Source of the DNA: an uncultured Bacteroidales bacterium
Lineage (GTDB): Bacteria; Bacteroidota; Bacteroidia; Bacteroidales; UBA932
Assembly: GCA_905235445.1 (NCBI GenBank)
Contig: CAJOLJ010000004.1
Coordinates: 1 to 64,000, forward strand
Direction: 5' to 3'
DNA: 64,000 nucleotides
Part shown: one piece after another, positions 1-7,825 of the stretch
Layout of the letters: each line of letters opens with the position of its first letter
Numbering within the stretch: position 1 is the first letter of the stretch
Program-made: the position numbers and the translations under genes
The notes under the pieces: model-generated
Told to the model about the DNA's origin: nothing
The model's database searches: none
The model's input: the letters and a program-made list of their open reading frames with translations, nothing else

Positions 1-1
1 C

Positions 2-127
2 GTGGTTGAGGGCTGGGTCTACGCTCCCCGCTACGATAAGAGGCAGTACCTGCGTCAGGTGGAGGCCATAGTCTACTCTTTCGAGTGGGATGACAAGGCC
101 ACCGAAGGGGAGGCCACGAAAAAGTAA
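2..127 (+). CDS. C-terminal end of a DUF4837-like protein (partial)
   Basis: Only the last 41 codons are inside the window; the start lies upstream. The visible piece reads as a beta-rich tail with the pattern EGWVYAPRYDKRQYLRQVEA, ending in an acidic/lysine tail. From memory this pattern (E/G-F/W-V-Y-x-P-x-Y-D-K-R-x-Y-x-R-Q-x-E-A) resembles the C-terminus of DUF4837 lipoproteins of Bacteroidetes, whose function is unknown. The family call is tentative because so little sequence is visible. It converges with the M15 dipeptidase gene, with a hairpin between them. Confidence 0.45.
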   Translation: MVEGWVYAPRYDKRQYLRQVEAIVYSFEWDDKATEGEATKK

Positions 128-180
128 TGGTGAGGGATAGAAGAAGTACAGACCCCAGGACCGGATAAGGAACGGGCCGG

Positions 181-228
181 GAAAAAGAAAATCCACAGGG
201 CCTGCCCGAAAGGGAGGGAACCCTGTGG
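181..228 (-). terminator. Rho-independent terminator of the M15 dipeptidase gene
   Basis: A perfect 8-bp inverted repeat, CCACAGGG (193-200) and CCCTGTGG (221-228), is followed on the reverse strand by a T-rich run (complement of 181-192). It sits between two convergent genes, so it may also limit read-through from the forward gene, although the T-tract on that side is weak (CTTTTA after a few bases). Confidence 0.7.
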
Positions 229-271
229 AACACTTTTACGGCCAATGCCGGCAGCCTGCCTGTCACTTTCC

Positions 272-1057
272 CTACTGAAGCTTCCTTACCGGGAAAGTGA
301 AATAAGTGTCGGGGAACGGCTCGTCCTTGAGGGTGAAGTGCCACCACTCGGAGTCCAGGGCGCGGAACCCGTGTGCCTCCATGGCACGCCTAAGTATCAT
401 CCTGTGCTCGAACTGCTCGGCAGTGATGCTCCTCTTGGGGTTGGATGGACTCTTGCTGTTGTCGCCGGTGTATTCCCCGGTGAGGGGATTCCCGCAGAAA
501 TCGGGATGGCTCTCGGGACCGAACCAGTCGAAAGTGCCTCCCATGTCCAGCTCCTTCTCCGTCTCCATGTCGAAGAGGGTGATGTCCAAGGTGGAACCGC
601 GGGTGTGTCCGCTCTTTTCCATGATGTACTCCTGGTCGAAGAGGACGCTTTTGTCGAGGTCCGGGTAGAAGTAGGGCTTCATTTTGGTGTCCTGGATATC
701 GGCAGCCCACCTCACGAAGTGGTCCACGCCTTTCTGGGGACGATAGGCATCGTAGATTTTCAGGCGGTAGCCCTGGGCGATCACGTCATCGCTCACAGCC
801 TTCAGTGCCTCGGCGGCCTTCCTCGTAAGCAGGGCGGTAGGCTCCTCGTAGCCATCGATGCGTGCACCCACGAAGTTGTAGGTCCCGTAGTACCTTATTT
901 CCAGGATTGCATCGGGAACTACGTCCGTGAGGTTCACGAACTCACTGCTGTCCTCGGTGGGGAGGACATCATTGTCTTTGTAGCTGCAGGATGCCCAGAA
1001 GGCAATTCCGATGATAAGGATTATGGGCAGCAGCGCCCATGCGATTTTTTTATTCAT
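272..1057 (-). CDS. M15-family D-Ala-D-Ala dipeptidase (VanX/DdpX-like) lipoprotein
   Basis: This is a zinc dipeptidase of peptidase family M15D, which hydrolyses D-alanyl-D-alanine. In gut bacteria such enzymes usually recycle cell-wall dipeptide and do not give vancomycin resistance. Visible residues are the SxHxxGxxxD motif with zinc ligands His151 and Asp158, the EWWH motif with catalytic Glu237 and zinc ligand His240, and Arg106 in the YDAYRP segment matching the VanX transition-state arginine. The protein is 261 aa, longer than VanX (about 200), owing to an N-terminal hydrophobic segment (residues 5-22) ending in a lipobox with Cys24. That predicts a lipid-anchored envelope enzyme. No VanH or VanA-type ligase is adjacent, so a resistance role is not supported. 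The start is fixed by the signal sequence. Confidence 0.88.
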   Translation of the reverse strand: MNKKIAWALLPIILIIGIAFWASCSYKDNDVLPTEDSSEFVNLTDVVPDAILEIRYYGTYNFVGARIDGYEEPTALLTRKAAEALKAVSDDVIAQGYRLKIYDAYRPQKGVDHFVRWAADIQDTKMKPYFYPDLDKSVLFDQEYIMEKSGHTRGSTLDITLFDMETEKELDMGGTFDWFGPESHPDFCGNPLTGEYTGDNSKSPSNPKRSITAEQFEHRMILRRAMEAHGFRALDSEWWHFTLKDEPFPDTYFTFPVRKLQ

Positions 1058-1252
1058 AATGAAAGTTCTGGTTTTCCGCAGGTGTATGGCATGCGGGATG
1101 AATCTTGTTTATTTTAGAGTCTTTATAGTCTTCTTCTTTGTCAGTTCCAGGCAACTGCCACGGGTTGGACCTCGTTTCTGCCTGGGGGGATACGCTGGGT
1201 TCTTGCCCCCTGGGAGTCAATTCCCCGCCAGGGCATCGGGTGCAGAAGGTTT

Positions 1253-2122
1253 TCACTTTTTGAAGAATTTCATGAGGGAGTGTGCCTGCAGCCGGAAAAA
1301 CAGTTTGCGGATGAAGGAAGGGCGTTGGTATACAGTCCTCATAGCTATGTCCACGGCACCGAAACGGGCAGCCTCCAGGTCAAAGTCACTGTGGTCCTGC
1401 GAGCCTGTATAAGCCTTTGCGAAAGAGTCCCAGAAGTGCCGGAGCTGCTGCTCCTCCATATGGAAGATCTCCTGGGCCTGCTTCATCTTGCCGTACACTA
1501 CGCATGATAGATAGAGGTGACCGATGTCGAACATGGGGTCTCCCCAGGCGAAACGCCCCAGGTCAATCCAGTAGGGCTTGCCCCCGGATATGATGATGTT
1601 CCCCGGCTGGAAGTCCCCGTGGACGCAGTGAATGTCCTCGGGAATCCCCTCTATGAATGAGCGCAGTGTGTCGCAGGTCTTTTTCCCCAGGAAGGACGAA
1701 AGGTCCAGACCGCGAAGGGCCATCTGCTTGCGGGAAGGGAAGAAATCGGTGTTGCAGGGCGTTGAGAAAAGTTTCTTGCCTTCCTCGGCGAAGAGCACCG
1801 CCATCTCATCTATCCTCCCGGGCTCGTCGTGACAGATGCGGAAAATGGATTTCTTGTCCTTTATCCTCTCTGAGAGGATGCCATAGCCATTCCCCACACG
1901 CACTATCCCTAACATTCCGGGAGTGGGGATCCCGAGTCGTGCGACCTCGGCGGAGGGAGAGAACTCCTCCTGGACGGTCTTGAGGTCATTCAGCCCATCC
2001 TTGTTCACTTTGAGAAGCACGTCAGGGCGCTCGGGGTTCTGGTAGGTGCTGCCGTTCCCGCCCTCTCCTGTCTTGGTCCAGGACGAGAGGTCAATGGTAG
2101 GATAGTGGGGCTGTTCGTTCAT
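1253..2122 (-). CDS. Phosphotransferase of the aminoglycoside phosphotransferase (APH/TIGR02172-like) fold
   Basis: This 289-aa cytoplasmic kinase-like protein shows the APH signature: Lys38 in the N-lobe (VLLKVN), the catalytic loop HGDFQPGN (His168, Asp170, Asn175) and the metal-binding Asp187 in YWIDLG. The family phosphorylates small hydroxylated molecules (aminoglycosides, choline, sugars). The substrate here cannot be told, and resistance should not be assumed. A paralogue lies at 3041-3889 on the other strand, with a cytidylate-kinase-like gene between them, so the trio may share a small-molecule phosphorylation theme. A promoter-like box lies 33 nt upstream of the start. Confidence 0.8.
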   Translation of the reverse strand: MNEQPHYPTIDLSSWTKTGEGGNGSTYQNPERPDVLLKVNKDGLNDLKTVQEEFSPSAEVARLGIPTPGMLGIVRVGNGYGILSERIKDKKSIFRICHDEPGRIDEMAVLFAEEGKKLFSTPCNTDFFPSRKQMALRGLDLSSFLGKKTCDTLRSFIEGIPEDIHCVHGDFQPGNIIISGGKPYWIDLGRFAWGDPMFDIGHLYLSCVVYGKMKQAQEIFHMEEQQLRHFWDSFAKAYTGSQDHSDFDLEAARFGAVDIAMRTVYQRPSFIRKLFFRLQAHSLMKFFKK

Positions 2123-2155
2123 AGTAACCGGGAGTTTAAGATTGCTTCAGTACTG

Positions 2156-2163
2156 CAAAGGTA
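2156..2163 (-). promoter_or_regulatory. Bacteroidetes -7 box (TACCTTTG) for the phosphotransferase gene
   Basis: Read on the reverse strand the site is TACCTTTG, matching TAnnTTTG. Its proximal end is 33 nt from the ATG at 2122. A TTTG (complement of 2188-2191) lies 24 bp upstream, slightly farther than the usual 19-21 bp, so the -33 element is uncertain. Confidence 0.55.
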
Positions 2164-2284
2164 GAATCTTTATCTGAACATTTTTGCCAAAGCGGCGGGA
2201 AAAATAATGTTTTTGGGGGGCAGTCTGTAGCGACATTCCCCAATTCTTTTGGAAATGAAAAGAAGAGCGTTCCTCCAAAAATGC

Positions 2285-2292
2285 TAAATTTG
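2285..2292 (+). promoter_or_regulatory. Bacteroidetes -7 box (TAAATTTG) for the forward operon at 2312
   Basis: An exact TAnnTTTG match ends 19 nt before the ATG at 2312. No well-spaced TTTG is seen upstream (the nearest is 33 bp away). It lies in the divergent region between 2122 and 2312 and would drive the genes up to about 6830. Confidence 0.55.
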
Positions 2293-2311
2293 CCAAAATC
2301 TTGTCAAAACC

Positions 2312-2968
2312 ATGAACAAGCAAGAACCGTTCGTCATAACAATTAGCCGCGAAGTCGGCTCCGGCGGGCATACCGTAGGACGAATCCTCTCCGAGAAACT
2401 CGCCGTCCGATACTGCGACAAGCAACTCCTTGAGTCTCTTCAAAAGGAGCTCAACCTCAGTGCCCAGGCCATTGAGAGACTGAAGGCCGAGAAGAAAAAC
2501 TGGCTCAAGGACATCCTCGGTGCCGTTTCCCCCCTCAATATGCTATCCCCGATGCCTGCGGCACGGGTCATGGACCTGGGTCAGGGCTATACGAGGGAGC
2601 TTCATTCCGAAGTCACTTCGGATGAAATCTTTGCCGCCGAGGTGCAGATCCTTCAGGGCTTCGCACAGATGGGTTCCTGTGTCATTGCAGGACGTTCCGG
2701 CTTCTATGTTTTTGCAAATCACCCCAACAGCCTCCATGTGCTTATCACTGCGTCCATGCCCTACCGCATCGACAGGATCATGAAGAAGCAGGCCCTGAGC
2801 GAGAAAGAGGCGAAGGACCTCATCGACAGAATTGACAAGGGACGCGAGACTTATATCCGTCGCTACGCCGGTGTGAGCCGCTACGATGCCCGCAACTACA
2901 ACCTCACCATCAAGGCGGACGGCCATAGTGCAGAGGAGATGGCGAATCTCATTCTATCCTATATGTAA
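2312..2968 (+). CDS. Cytidylate kinase-like family protein (PF13189 type)
   Basis: The 218-aa protein starts with a beta strand and a P-loop-like turn, ITISREVGSGGHTVGR (residues 9-24). This is the hallmark of the cytidylate-kinase-like family common in Bacteroidetes and Firmicutes, which differs from housekeeping Cmk by the GSGGHxVG loop. Later features are a DKQLLE segment after the P-loop and an Arg-rich lid (PYRIDRIMKKQALSEKEA). A nucleoside or nucleotide kinase activity is inferred; the natural substrate of the family is not established. It is the first gene of a tight forward series and precedes a phosphotransferase by 72 bp. Confidence 0.8.
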   Translation: MNKQEPFVITISREVGSGGHTVGRILSEKLAVRYCDKQLLESLQKELNLSAQAIERLKAEKKNWLKDILGAVSPLNMLSPMPAARVMDLGQGYTRELHSEVTSDEIFAAEVQILQGFAQMGSCVIAGRSGFYVFANHPNSLHVLITASMPYRIDRIMKKQALSEKEAKDLIDRIDKGRETYIRRYAGVSRYDARNYNLTIKADGHSAEEMANLILSYM

Positions 2969-3040
2969 TCCCTGTCCCATCCTTTTATGGAGGGGGATGT
3001 GCCCAGCAAAGGAGCGCCGGACTTTCAGAACAGAATATCC

Positions 3041-3889
3041 ATGTACACAAAAATCAATCTCGACGACTACAACCAGTCGGGGGCCGGCAGCACTGCCATC
3101 ACCTACGACAGCAAGGATGGCCGCACTCTCGCCAAGCTCTTCACGAAAGGCTTAGATGCCGAGACATCCGAACATGAGTTCCACATGTGCCAGTTTGTAT
3201 ACGAGGCGGGTATCCCGACCCCGAGGCCCATTCGCCTGGTAACCGATGGGGAACGTTACGGTGCAGAGTATGAACGCATACCTGGCAAACGTTCCTACGC
3301 CAGGATTATTTCCCAGGAACCTGACAAGATGGTTCCCCTGACAGAGAAGTTCGCCGCCCTTGCCCGCCGGATCCATGATACTCCCGCCGATACGACTCGC
3401 CTTCCCGAAATGAAAGAGACGGCGAAGGAGTGGATCCTCAGGTACGAGTCCCTGCCGCAGACTTACAAGGACCGTTTCGTTCAGTTCCTTGACACGGTTC
3501 CCTCTCCTCCTTTCTGCCTTCACGGCGACCTTCATTTCGGCAATATCATATCTGACGGGAAGAAGGACCTCTGGATAGACGTGGGGGACTTCTCCTATGG
3601 AGTCCCCGAGTGGGACCTCGGTCTTATGTTCTTCGCGATGAACGTCTTGACCAGGGAGAAGGCTGACGAACTCTTCCATCTTGAACCCGCCACCCTGCAG
3701 CGTCACTGGCAGCTTTTCACCAGGGCTTACTGGAACACTGACTCCCAGGGCGAGATAGATGACCATGTCAGGCGTGTCTATCCCTTTGCCGCTGCGAAGT
3801 TTACCTTCATGTGCTCTAAGCTCACCAACGGCAAAGGACCACTTAAGGAATCGACTAGACAGCTCATTGACCGTTTCCTGATATTTTAA
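3041..3889 (+). CDS. Phosphotransferase of the APH fold, paralogue of the gene at 1253-2122
   Basis: The product is 282 aa if translation starts at 3041. An in-frame ATG at 2987 would add 18 residues, but 3041 is preferred because the N-terminus then aligns with the paralogue and the start context is A-rich. The catalytic loop is HGDLHFGN (His161, Asp163, Asn168) and the metal-binding aspartate is Asp180 in LWIDVGD. The family phosphorylates small hydroxyl-bearing molecules; the substrate is unknown. It ends 4 bp before the next gene, so it is almost certainly cotranscribed with the tyrosine phosphatase. Confidence 0.8.
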   Translation: MYTKINLDDYNQSGAGSTAITYDSKDGRTLAKLFTKGLDAETSEHEFHMCQFVYEAGIPTPRPIRLVTDGERYGAEYERIPGKRSYARIISQEPDKMVPLTEKFAALARRIHDTPADTTRLPEMKETAKEWILRYESLPQTYKDRFVQFLDTVPSPPFCLHGDLHFGNIISDGKKDLWIDVGDFSYGVPEWDLGLMFFAMNVLTREKADELFHLEPATLQRHWQLFTRAYWNTDSQGEIDDHVRRVYPFAAAKFTFMCSKLTNGKGPLKESTRQLIDRFLIF

Positions 3890-3893
3890 TTCC

Positions 3894-4769
3894 ATGAAAC
3901 ACATTATCCCCATCCTTTTTATCCTGATGATACTGCCATCTTGCACCAAGTCCGCAGAGGACCGTACGATACCTTTCGAGGGAATAGAGAACGCCAGGGA
4001 CCTCGGAGGTCTGAAGGTGGCTGGCGGGAAGACCATAAAGCCAGCCATGCTCATCCGTTCCGGCCACCTTGGGGCCGCCACGGATGCGGACGTGGCGCTG
4101 CTCAAGGAGCGTTTCGCCCTGAGTGACGTATTTGACTTCAGATTTGACGCGGAAGCCGGGGCAGACCCGGACAGGGTCATCGAAGGGGTGAACAATACCC
4201 GTCTTTCGACTCTTCCCCAGGCCTTCATAGGGGGCTTCTCTTCGGGGAGGGCCGATACCGTCGAGACGAAAGCCTCCGATTTCGTAGCTAAACTCGTCCA
4301 GTACTCCTTCAATCCCCGGGCCCAGGAACTTGGCCGCCGGATGTATCCCGCCATCGTAATGGACCCCACCTCCCAGAAGAGGTACGGGGAGTTCCTCCGT
4401 GGCGTACTTTCAGCCAAGGGCGGGGTGCTTTGGCACTGCTCCCAGGGGAAGGACCGTGCAGGGTGGGCCACTGCATTCGTACTTGCAGCCCTGGGCGCTG
4501 ACCGCAGGACCATAGTCGATGACTTCAACCTCTCCAACGTCTCCTATGCCTCGGCTGTGGAAAAACTCTCGGAGCAGGTCACCGAGATGGGAGGAGGCGA
4601 AAATGAACTCTCCTTCATCCGTTCAATGATAGGGGTGAGTGTCGAGAATTTCGAGAGCGCCCTCGACCTCATTGACGAGAGTTACGGATCCATGGATGCA
4701 TATCTTGAAAAGGCCCTTGGCTTCGGACCGGAGGACAGGGCCGCCCTGAGAAAGAAGCTTTGCAAGTAG
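3894..4769 (+). CDS. Tyrosine-type protein phosphatase lipoprotein (PF13350 family)
   Basis: The 291-aa protein begins with a lipoprotein signal (residues 1-16) and Cys17 in a LPSC lipobox. The phosphatase P-loop is HCSQGKDRAG (His181, Cys182, Arg188), the HCxxGKDRxG form typical of PF13350 phosphatases related to atypical protein and lipid phosphatases. The upstream NARDLGG segment (residues 33-39) is also characteristic. A surface or periplasmic phosphatase acting on phospho-tyrosine, phosphoinositide or another phospho-ester is inferred; the substrate is unknown. It sits 4 bp after the phosphotransferase and 21 bp before the DUF3089 gene. Confidence 0.85.
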   Translation: MKHIIPILFILMILPSCTKSAEDRTIPFEGIENARDLGGLKVAGGKTIKPAMLIRSGHLGAATDADVALLKERFALSDVFDFRFDAEAGADPDRVIEGVNNTRLSTLPQAFIGGFSSGRADTVETKASDFVAKLVQYSFNPRAQELGRRMYPAIVMDPTSQKRYGEFLRGVLSAKGGVLWHCSQGKDRAGWATAFVLAALGADRRTIVDDFNLSNVSYASAVEKLSEQVTEMGGGENELSFIRSMIGVSVENFESALDLIDESYGSMDAYLEKALGFGPEDRAALRKKLCK

Positions 4770-4790
4770 TCTCTTCCCGCACCCTTCCCG

Positions 4791-5780
4791 ATGAAACAAA
4801 AGACCCTTTTCCCCTGGATAGCCGCCGCACTCATTCTTGCCTGCGGGGTGTGTCTTTTCATTCGCTTCGTCCCTTGCGGGAAGGGAACTGCCGCCCTTCC
4901 CTCCCAGTTCATCCCCGCCCCTCCCGACTACACGGACCCCGTGATGTGGATTACCAGGGACGAGGATCCCGACAATACCGGGGCAGACGTGTTCTATGTC
5001 GTATCGACCTGGGAGGAGGACTGGAGTGCGGAAGACGGGACCACCTGCCACTATGCCGATGTCTGGAACCCGCGTCACCAGGCCGATATGGCCTCTGAAA
5101 TCACCCGGGCGGCCTCTTACATGGCCCCCGGCAACCGCTTCTTCGCACCGTACTACCGCCACGCCACGATTGACGCATGGGTGACTCAGATAGAGGACAC
5201 TGTCATGAGGCGGACAAGGCTCTCCATGGAGGACGTGAAGGCCGCATTCGACATTTTCCAGGAAAAGAGGGACACCTCCCGTCCTCTCATAATAGCCGGG
5301 TTCAGCCAGGGAGGACTTGCGGTAGTGGAGCTCCTCAAACATATGGACGAGCGGACCTACGGCCAGTTGGCAGCGGCCTATGTCCTTGGTTACAAAGTGA
5401 CTGATAAGGATATGAAAGAATGCCCCCGCATCCGTCCCGCCAAGGGCGATAAGGATACCGGGGTCACGGTATGTTACAATACGGTGAAGGATGTCAGGTA
5501 CATAAAGCCCATCATTGCGGGGTCCGATATCTGCATAAATCCCGTCAACTGGCGCACCGATGCCACCCCCGCCACTGTCCATGACACCATCACCATAACT
5601 CTCTCTCCCGAATACAAGGTCCTCGTGGCCACCGGTTACAGCGCCGATGAATATGCTCCCTACAAGGGAATCATAAACTCAGGGGACATCCATAGCTGCG
5701 AGCCATGGCTGTACAGCGAGTGCCTGAGGGAGAATTTCTCCGTCAGGGCAAGCGAATGGAGAAGGAAAGAATCTTTATAG
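4791..5780 (+). CDS. DUF3089 family alpha/beta hydrolase
   Basis: The 329-aa protein has a single N-terminal hydrophobic segment (about residues 7-27) and then the DUF3089 (PF11288) fold. Diagnostic pieces are DVFYVVST, the APYYRHATIDAW segment, and the nucleophile elbow GFSQGG with Ser172. DUF3089 proteins resemble lysophospholipases; their substrates are not established. The hydrophobic N-terminus lacks a clear lipobox, so membrane anchoring or export is inferred. It is 9 bp upstream of the nucleoside hydrolase gene and probably in the same operon as the genes from 2312. Confidence 0.82.
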   Translation: MKQKTLFPWIAAALILACGVCLFIRFVPCGKGTAALPSQFIPAPPDYTDPVMWITRDEDPDNTGADVFYVVSTWEEDWSAEDGTTCHYADVWNPRHQADMASEITRAASYMAPGNRFFAPYYRHATIDAWVTQIEDTVMRRTRLSMEDVKAAFDIFQEKRDTSRPLIIAGFSQGGLAVVELLKHMDERTYGQLAAAYVLGYKVTDKDMKECPRIRPAKGDKDTGVTVCYNTVKDVRYIKPIIAGSDICINPVNWRTDATPATVHDTITITLSPEYKVLVATGYSADEYAPYKGIINSGDIHSCEPWLYSECLRENFSVRASEWRRKESL

Positions 5781-5789
5781 CAGTAACTT

Positions 5790-6830
5790 ATGAAAAGCCA
5801 TATTGCAGCCGAAGTGTTGATATTCATCCTGGCTACCCTTACGCTCCCCTCATGCTCCGGGGTCAATAAAGAAGACGGCCCCTATGGCGGAGTGCCGCTT
5901 GTTATCCTCGATACCGATATGGTATCCTCCACCGATGACCTCTTCGCCCTGGAAATGCTCTACTCATACCAAAACGACGGCATGTGCGAATTTCTCGGGG
6001 TCATAGTGGACCGCCTAGGGGAGAGCGGGGCTGCGGTAGTGGACGTGATGAACAATTATTTCGGCTGTCCCCACCTTCCGATAGGACTCGTAAAGGAGGG
6101 CATAGCGGCCCCACGGGTGTGGATTGACTACTCTGCCCTTCCGACCTATGCCGACAAGGAGGGAAAGCCGCTCTTCGAGCGGTCTGTCAGGGACTACGCC
6201 TCCCTTCCTGACGGGTGGGAAGTGTATCGCCGCCTCCTCTCCTCGAGCCCGGACCATTCAGTGAGCATATGCTCGGTAGGATTCGTGACAGCGCTTTCCC
6301 AACTGCTCCTGTCCGAGGGGGACAAGTACTCGCCCCTCGGAGGCGTGGAACTGGTGCGTCGTAAAGTCAAGTGCCTGTACATCATGGGAGGGGTATTCGG
6401 GGAATCGGTTGAGCCGGACTTCAATTTCGCGCAGGGCCTCTCTTTTGCCCAGGACTTCTTCCGCCTCTGGCCAGAGGATGTCGACATGGTCTTCTCCCCC
6501 ATGGAAGTGGGGCAGGGCATAGAGTACAAGCCGGACGTGGTCATCGCTGACGTTTCATGGACGGATGTCCATCCCATAAAGCAGGTCTACATGACATGTG
6601 ACTGCAACACGGGACAGATGATGTGGGACCCCATGGCGGTAATCCAGGCAGTGGAAGGAGACTCCCTTTTCAACCTTTCGCAAAGAGGTACGATAAGCAT
6701 TACATCTGGTGCCGAGACCATTTTCACTCCCTCCGCCGAAGGCAACTGCCGCTACCAGCTTCCGGGGGATGAAACGTGGAACTCTGGCATGCTGGAGAAA
6801 ATAAGGCGGGTCAACCGCCGTAAGAGATAA
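5790..6830 (+). CDS. Nucleoside hydrolase-like lipoprotein (inosine/uridine hydrolase superfamily)
   Basis: The 346-aa protein has a lipoprotein signal with Cys22 (TLPSC). It then carries the calcium-binding cluster of nucleoside hydrolases, LDTDMVSSTDD (Asp41, Asp43, Asp49, Asp50). The canonical form is DxDxGxDD, so the spacing is longer by two residues, as in outlying members. The C-terminal WDPMAVI segment matches the conserved WDP late in the fold. The family removes the base from ribonucleosides; an envelope-anchored version suggests salvage or a different N-ribohydrolase substrate. It is the last intact gene of the forward operon. Confidence 0.75.
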   Translation: MKSHIAAEVLIFILATLTLPSCSGVNKEDGPYGGVPLVILDTDMVSSTDDLFALEMLYSYQNDGMCEFLGVIVDRLGESGAAVVDVMNNYFGCPHLPIGLVKEGIAAPRVWIDYSALPTYADKEGKPLFERSVRDYASLPDGWEVYRRLLSSSPDHSVSICSVGFVTALSQLLLSEGDKYSPLGGVELVRRKVKCLYIMGGVFGESVEPDFNFAQGLSFAQDFFRLWPEDVDMVFSPMEVGQGIEYKPDVVIADVSWTDVHPIKQVYMTCDCNTGQMMWDPMAVIQAVEGDSLFNLSQRGTISITSGAETIFTPSAEGNCRYQLPGDETWNSGMLEKIRRVNRRKR

Positions 6831-6837
6831 GATCACA

Positions 6838-7705
6838 AGAGAATCTGAATTCGGGATATCGAGGAGGATCGTCTCCCACATGACCACCCTCTCATGGAAG
6901 GAGATCCCGCACATAGCTCTTAGGTACACTCCGGACGTGACCCTCTTTTGGGAGGAATACATCCGCCTGAGGGAGCTGCGTCAAACTCACAGCCGCCCGC
7001 CCTTACGCTCAATACGCTTCTTCTAAGGCTCATCACAGAAGGCCTCAAGGCCGCACCCTCCCTTAAGCCACCTTCCGTTTCAACCCCCGTACCGTCACCG
7101 GCACTCTCACTCCCTCGGCCTCTATCGACGTATCCATTCCCTGGGTACTTCCTTCCGGGAAGATGATGACGGTGACACTCAGAGGTATCGAAAACGACTC
7201 CCTGGATGCGATAGCCTCCAAGATGTCCACCCTCAGGGAGAAGATACGCTCAACGGACATGGACAGCGCCATGTATGAAGTGGCCCTTCGTCAGACCCTT
7301 GACGAAGTGAAGCATTTGCACCTGGGGGTGCTCTCCAGGATAGTAGGTGCGAGAGTGGGCAAGGGGCGCCTCATAAAACCTACCAGGAAGGACCTGAAGG
7401 CATACCGGGCCATTCCCCCGGAGGGGAAAATCACGGCGGAGGACCTTCGACAGGGGAGTGTGACGGTATCGAATATCGGTTCGGTGATGAAGGGGCTTCC
7501 CGTCGAGATGGAGCTTCTGGACATAGTCCCGCCTCAAGTGGCGGCAATAGGGATTGGGTCCATGAGGGAGGGACCGTCCGGTGAAAAGACCATCCCACTT
7601 GTCCTCTGCCTTGACCACAGGGCCCTGGACGGGGGCGGGGCCAAACCATTTTTCGATGCCCTCGAGGCGGTGTTCAAGGATCCCGGGGTCATCCGGGACT
7701 GGTAA
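6838..7705 (+). pseudogene. Frameshifted remnant of a 2-oxo-acid dehydrogenase E2 catalytic domain
   Basis: Three frames together rebuild one E2 acyltransferase catalytic domain. The first (6838 to about 6985) gives SRRIVSHMTTLSWKEIPHIA. The second (about 6985-7065) gives LTLNTLLLRLITEGLKAAPS. The third (about 7066-7705) gives ATFRFNPRTVTGTLTPSASI and runs to the catalytic DHRALDGG motif and the stop. Both joins are explained by loss of one base; at the second, one extra base restores the expected S-L-N/K-A-T-F reading. The lipoyl and E1/E3-binding domains are absent, because the nucleoside hydrolase gene abuts upstream. A start at 7163 would give a 180-aa fragment containing the active-site histidine but lacking the first third of the fold. 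A sequencing indel cannot be excluded. Confidence 0.8.
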
Positions 7706-7825
7706 AAAGGAGCCTCTACAGCACCTTCCCGCTTCTATCCCCGCTGCGTCACCGTAGGGACTGGCGAAACAGCCCCTTACGGGGACACCCTCACACTGTC
7801 CAGGTCCATTCCGTCCGAACGCGGA

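Noticed and set aside
272..1057. Vancomycin resistance (VanX) assignment
   Set aside because: The VanX-type motifs are present, but there is no VanH/VanA ligase or VanRS nearby and the protein is a lipoprotein; housekeeping dipeptide recycling is more likely.
1050..1256. Possible 68-aa gene on the reverse strand between the dipeptidase and phosphotransferase genes
   Set aside because: No hydrophobic core, no homologous pattern and Cys/Pro-rich random composition; treated as intergenic.
1253..3889. Aminoglycoside resistance genes
   Set aside because: The APH fold is shared by many small-molecule kinases; there is no mobile element or high similarity to known resistance enzymes that I can recognise.
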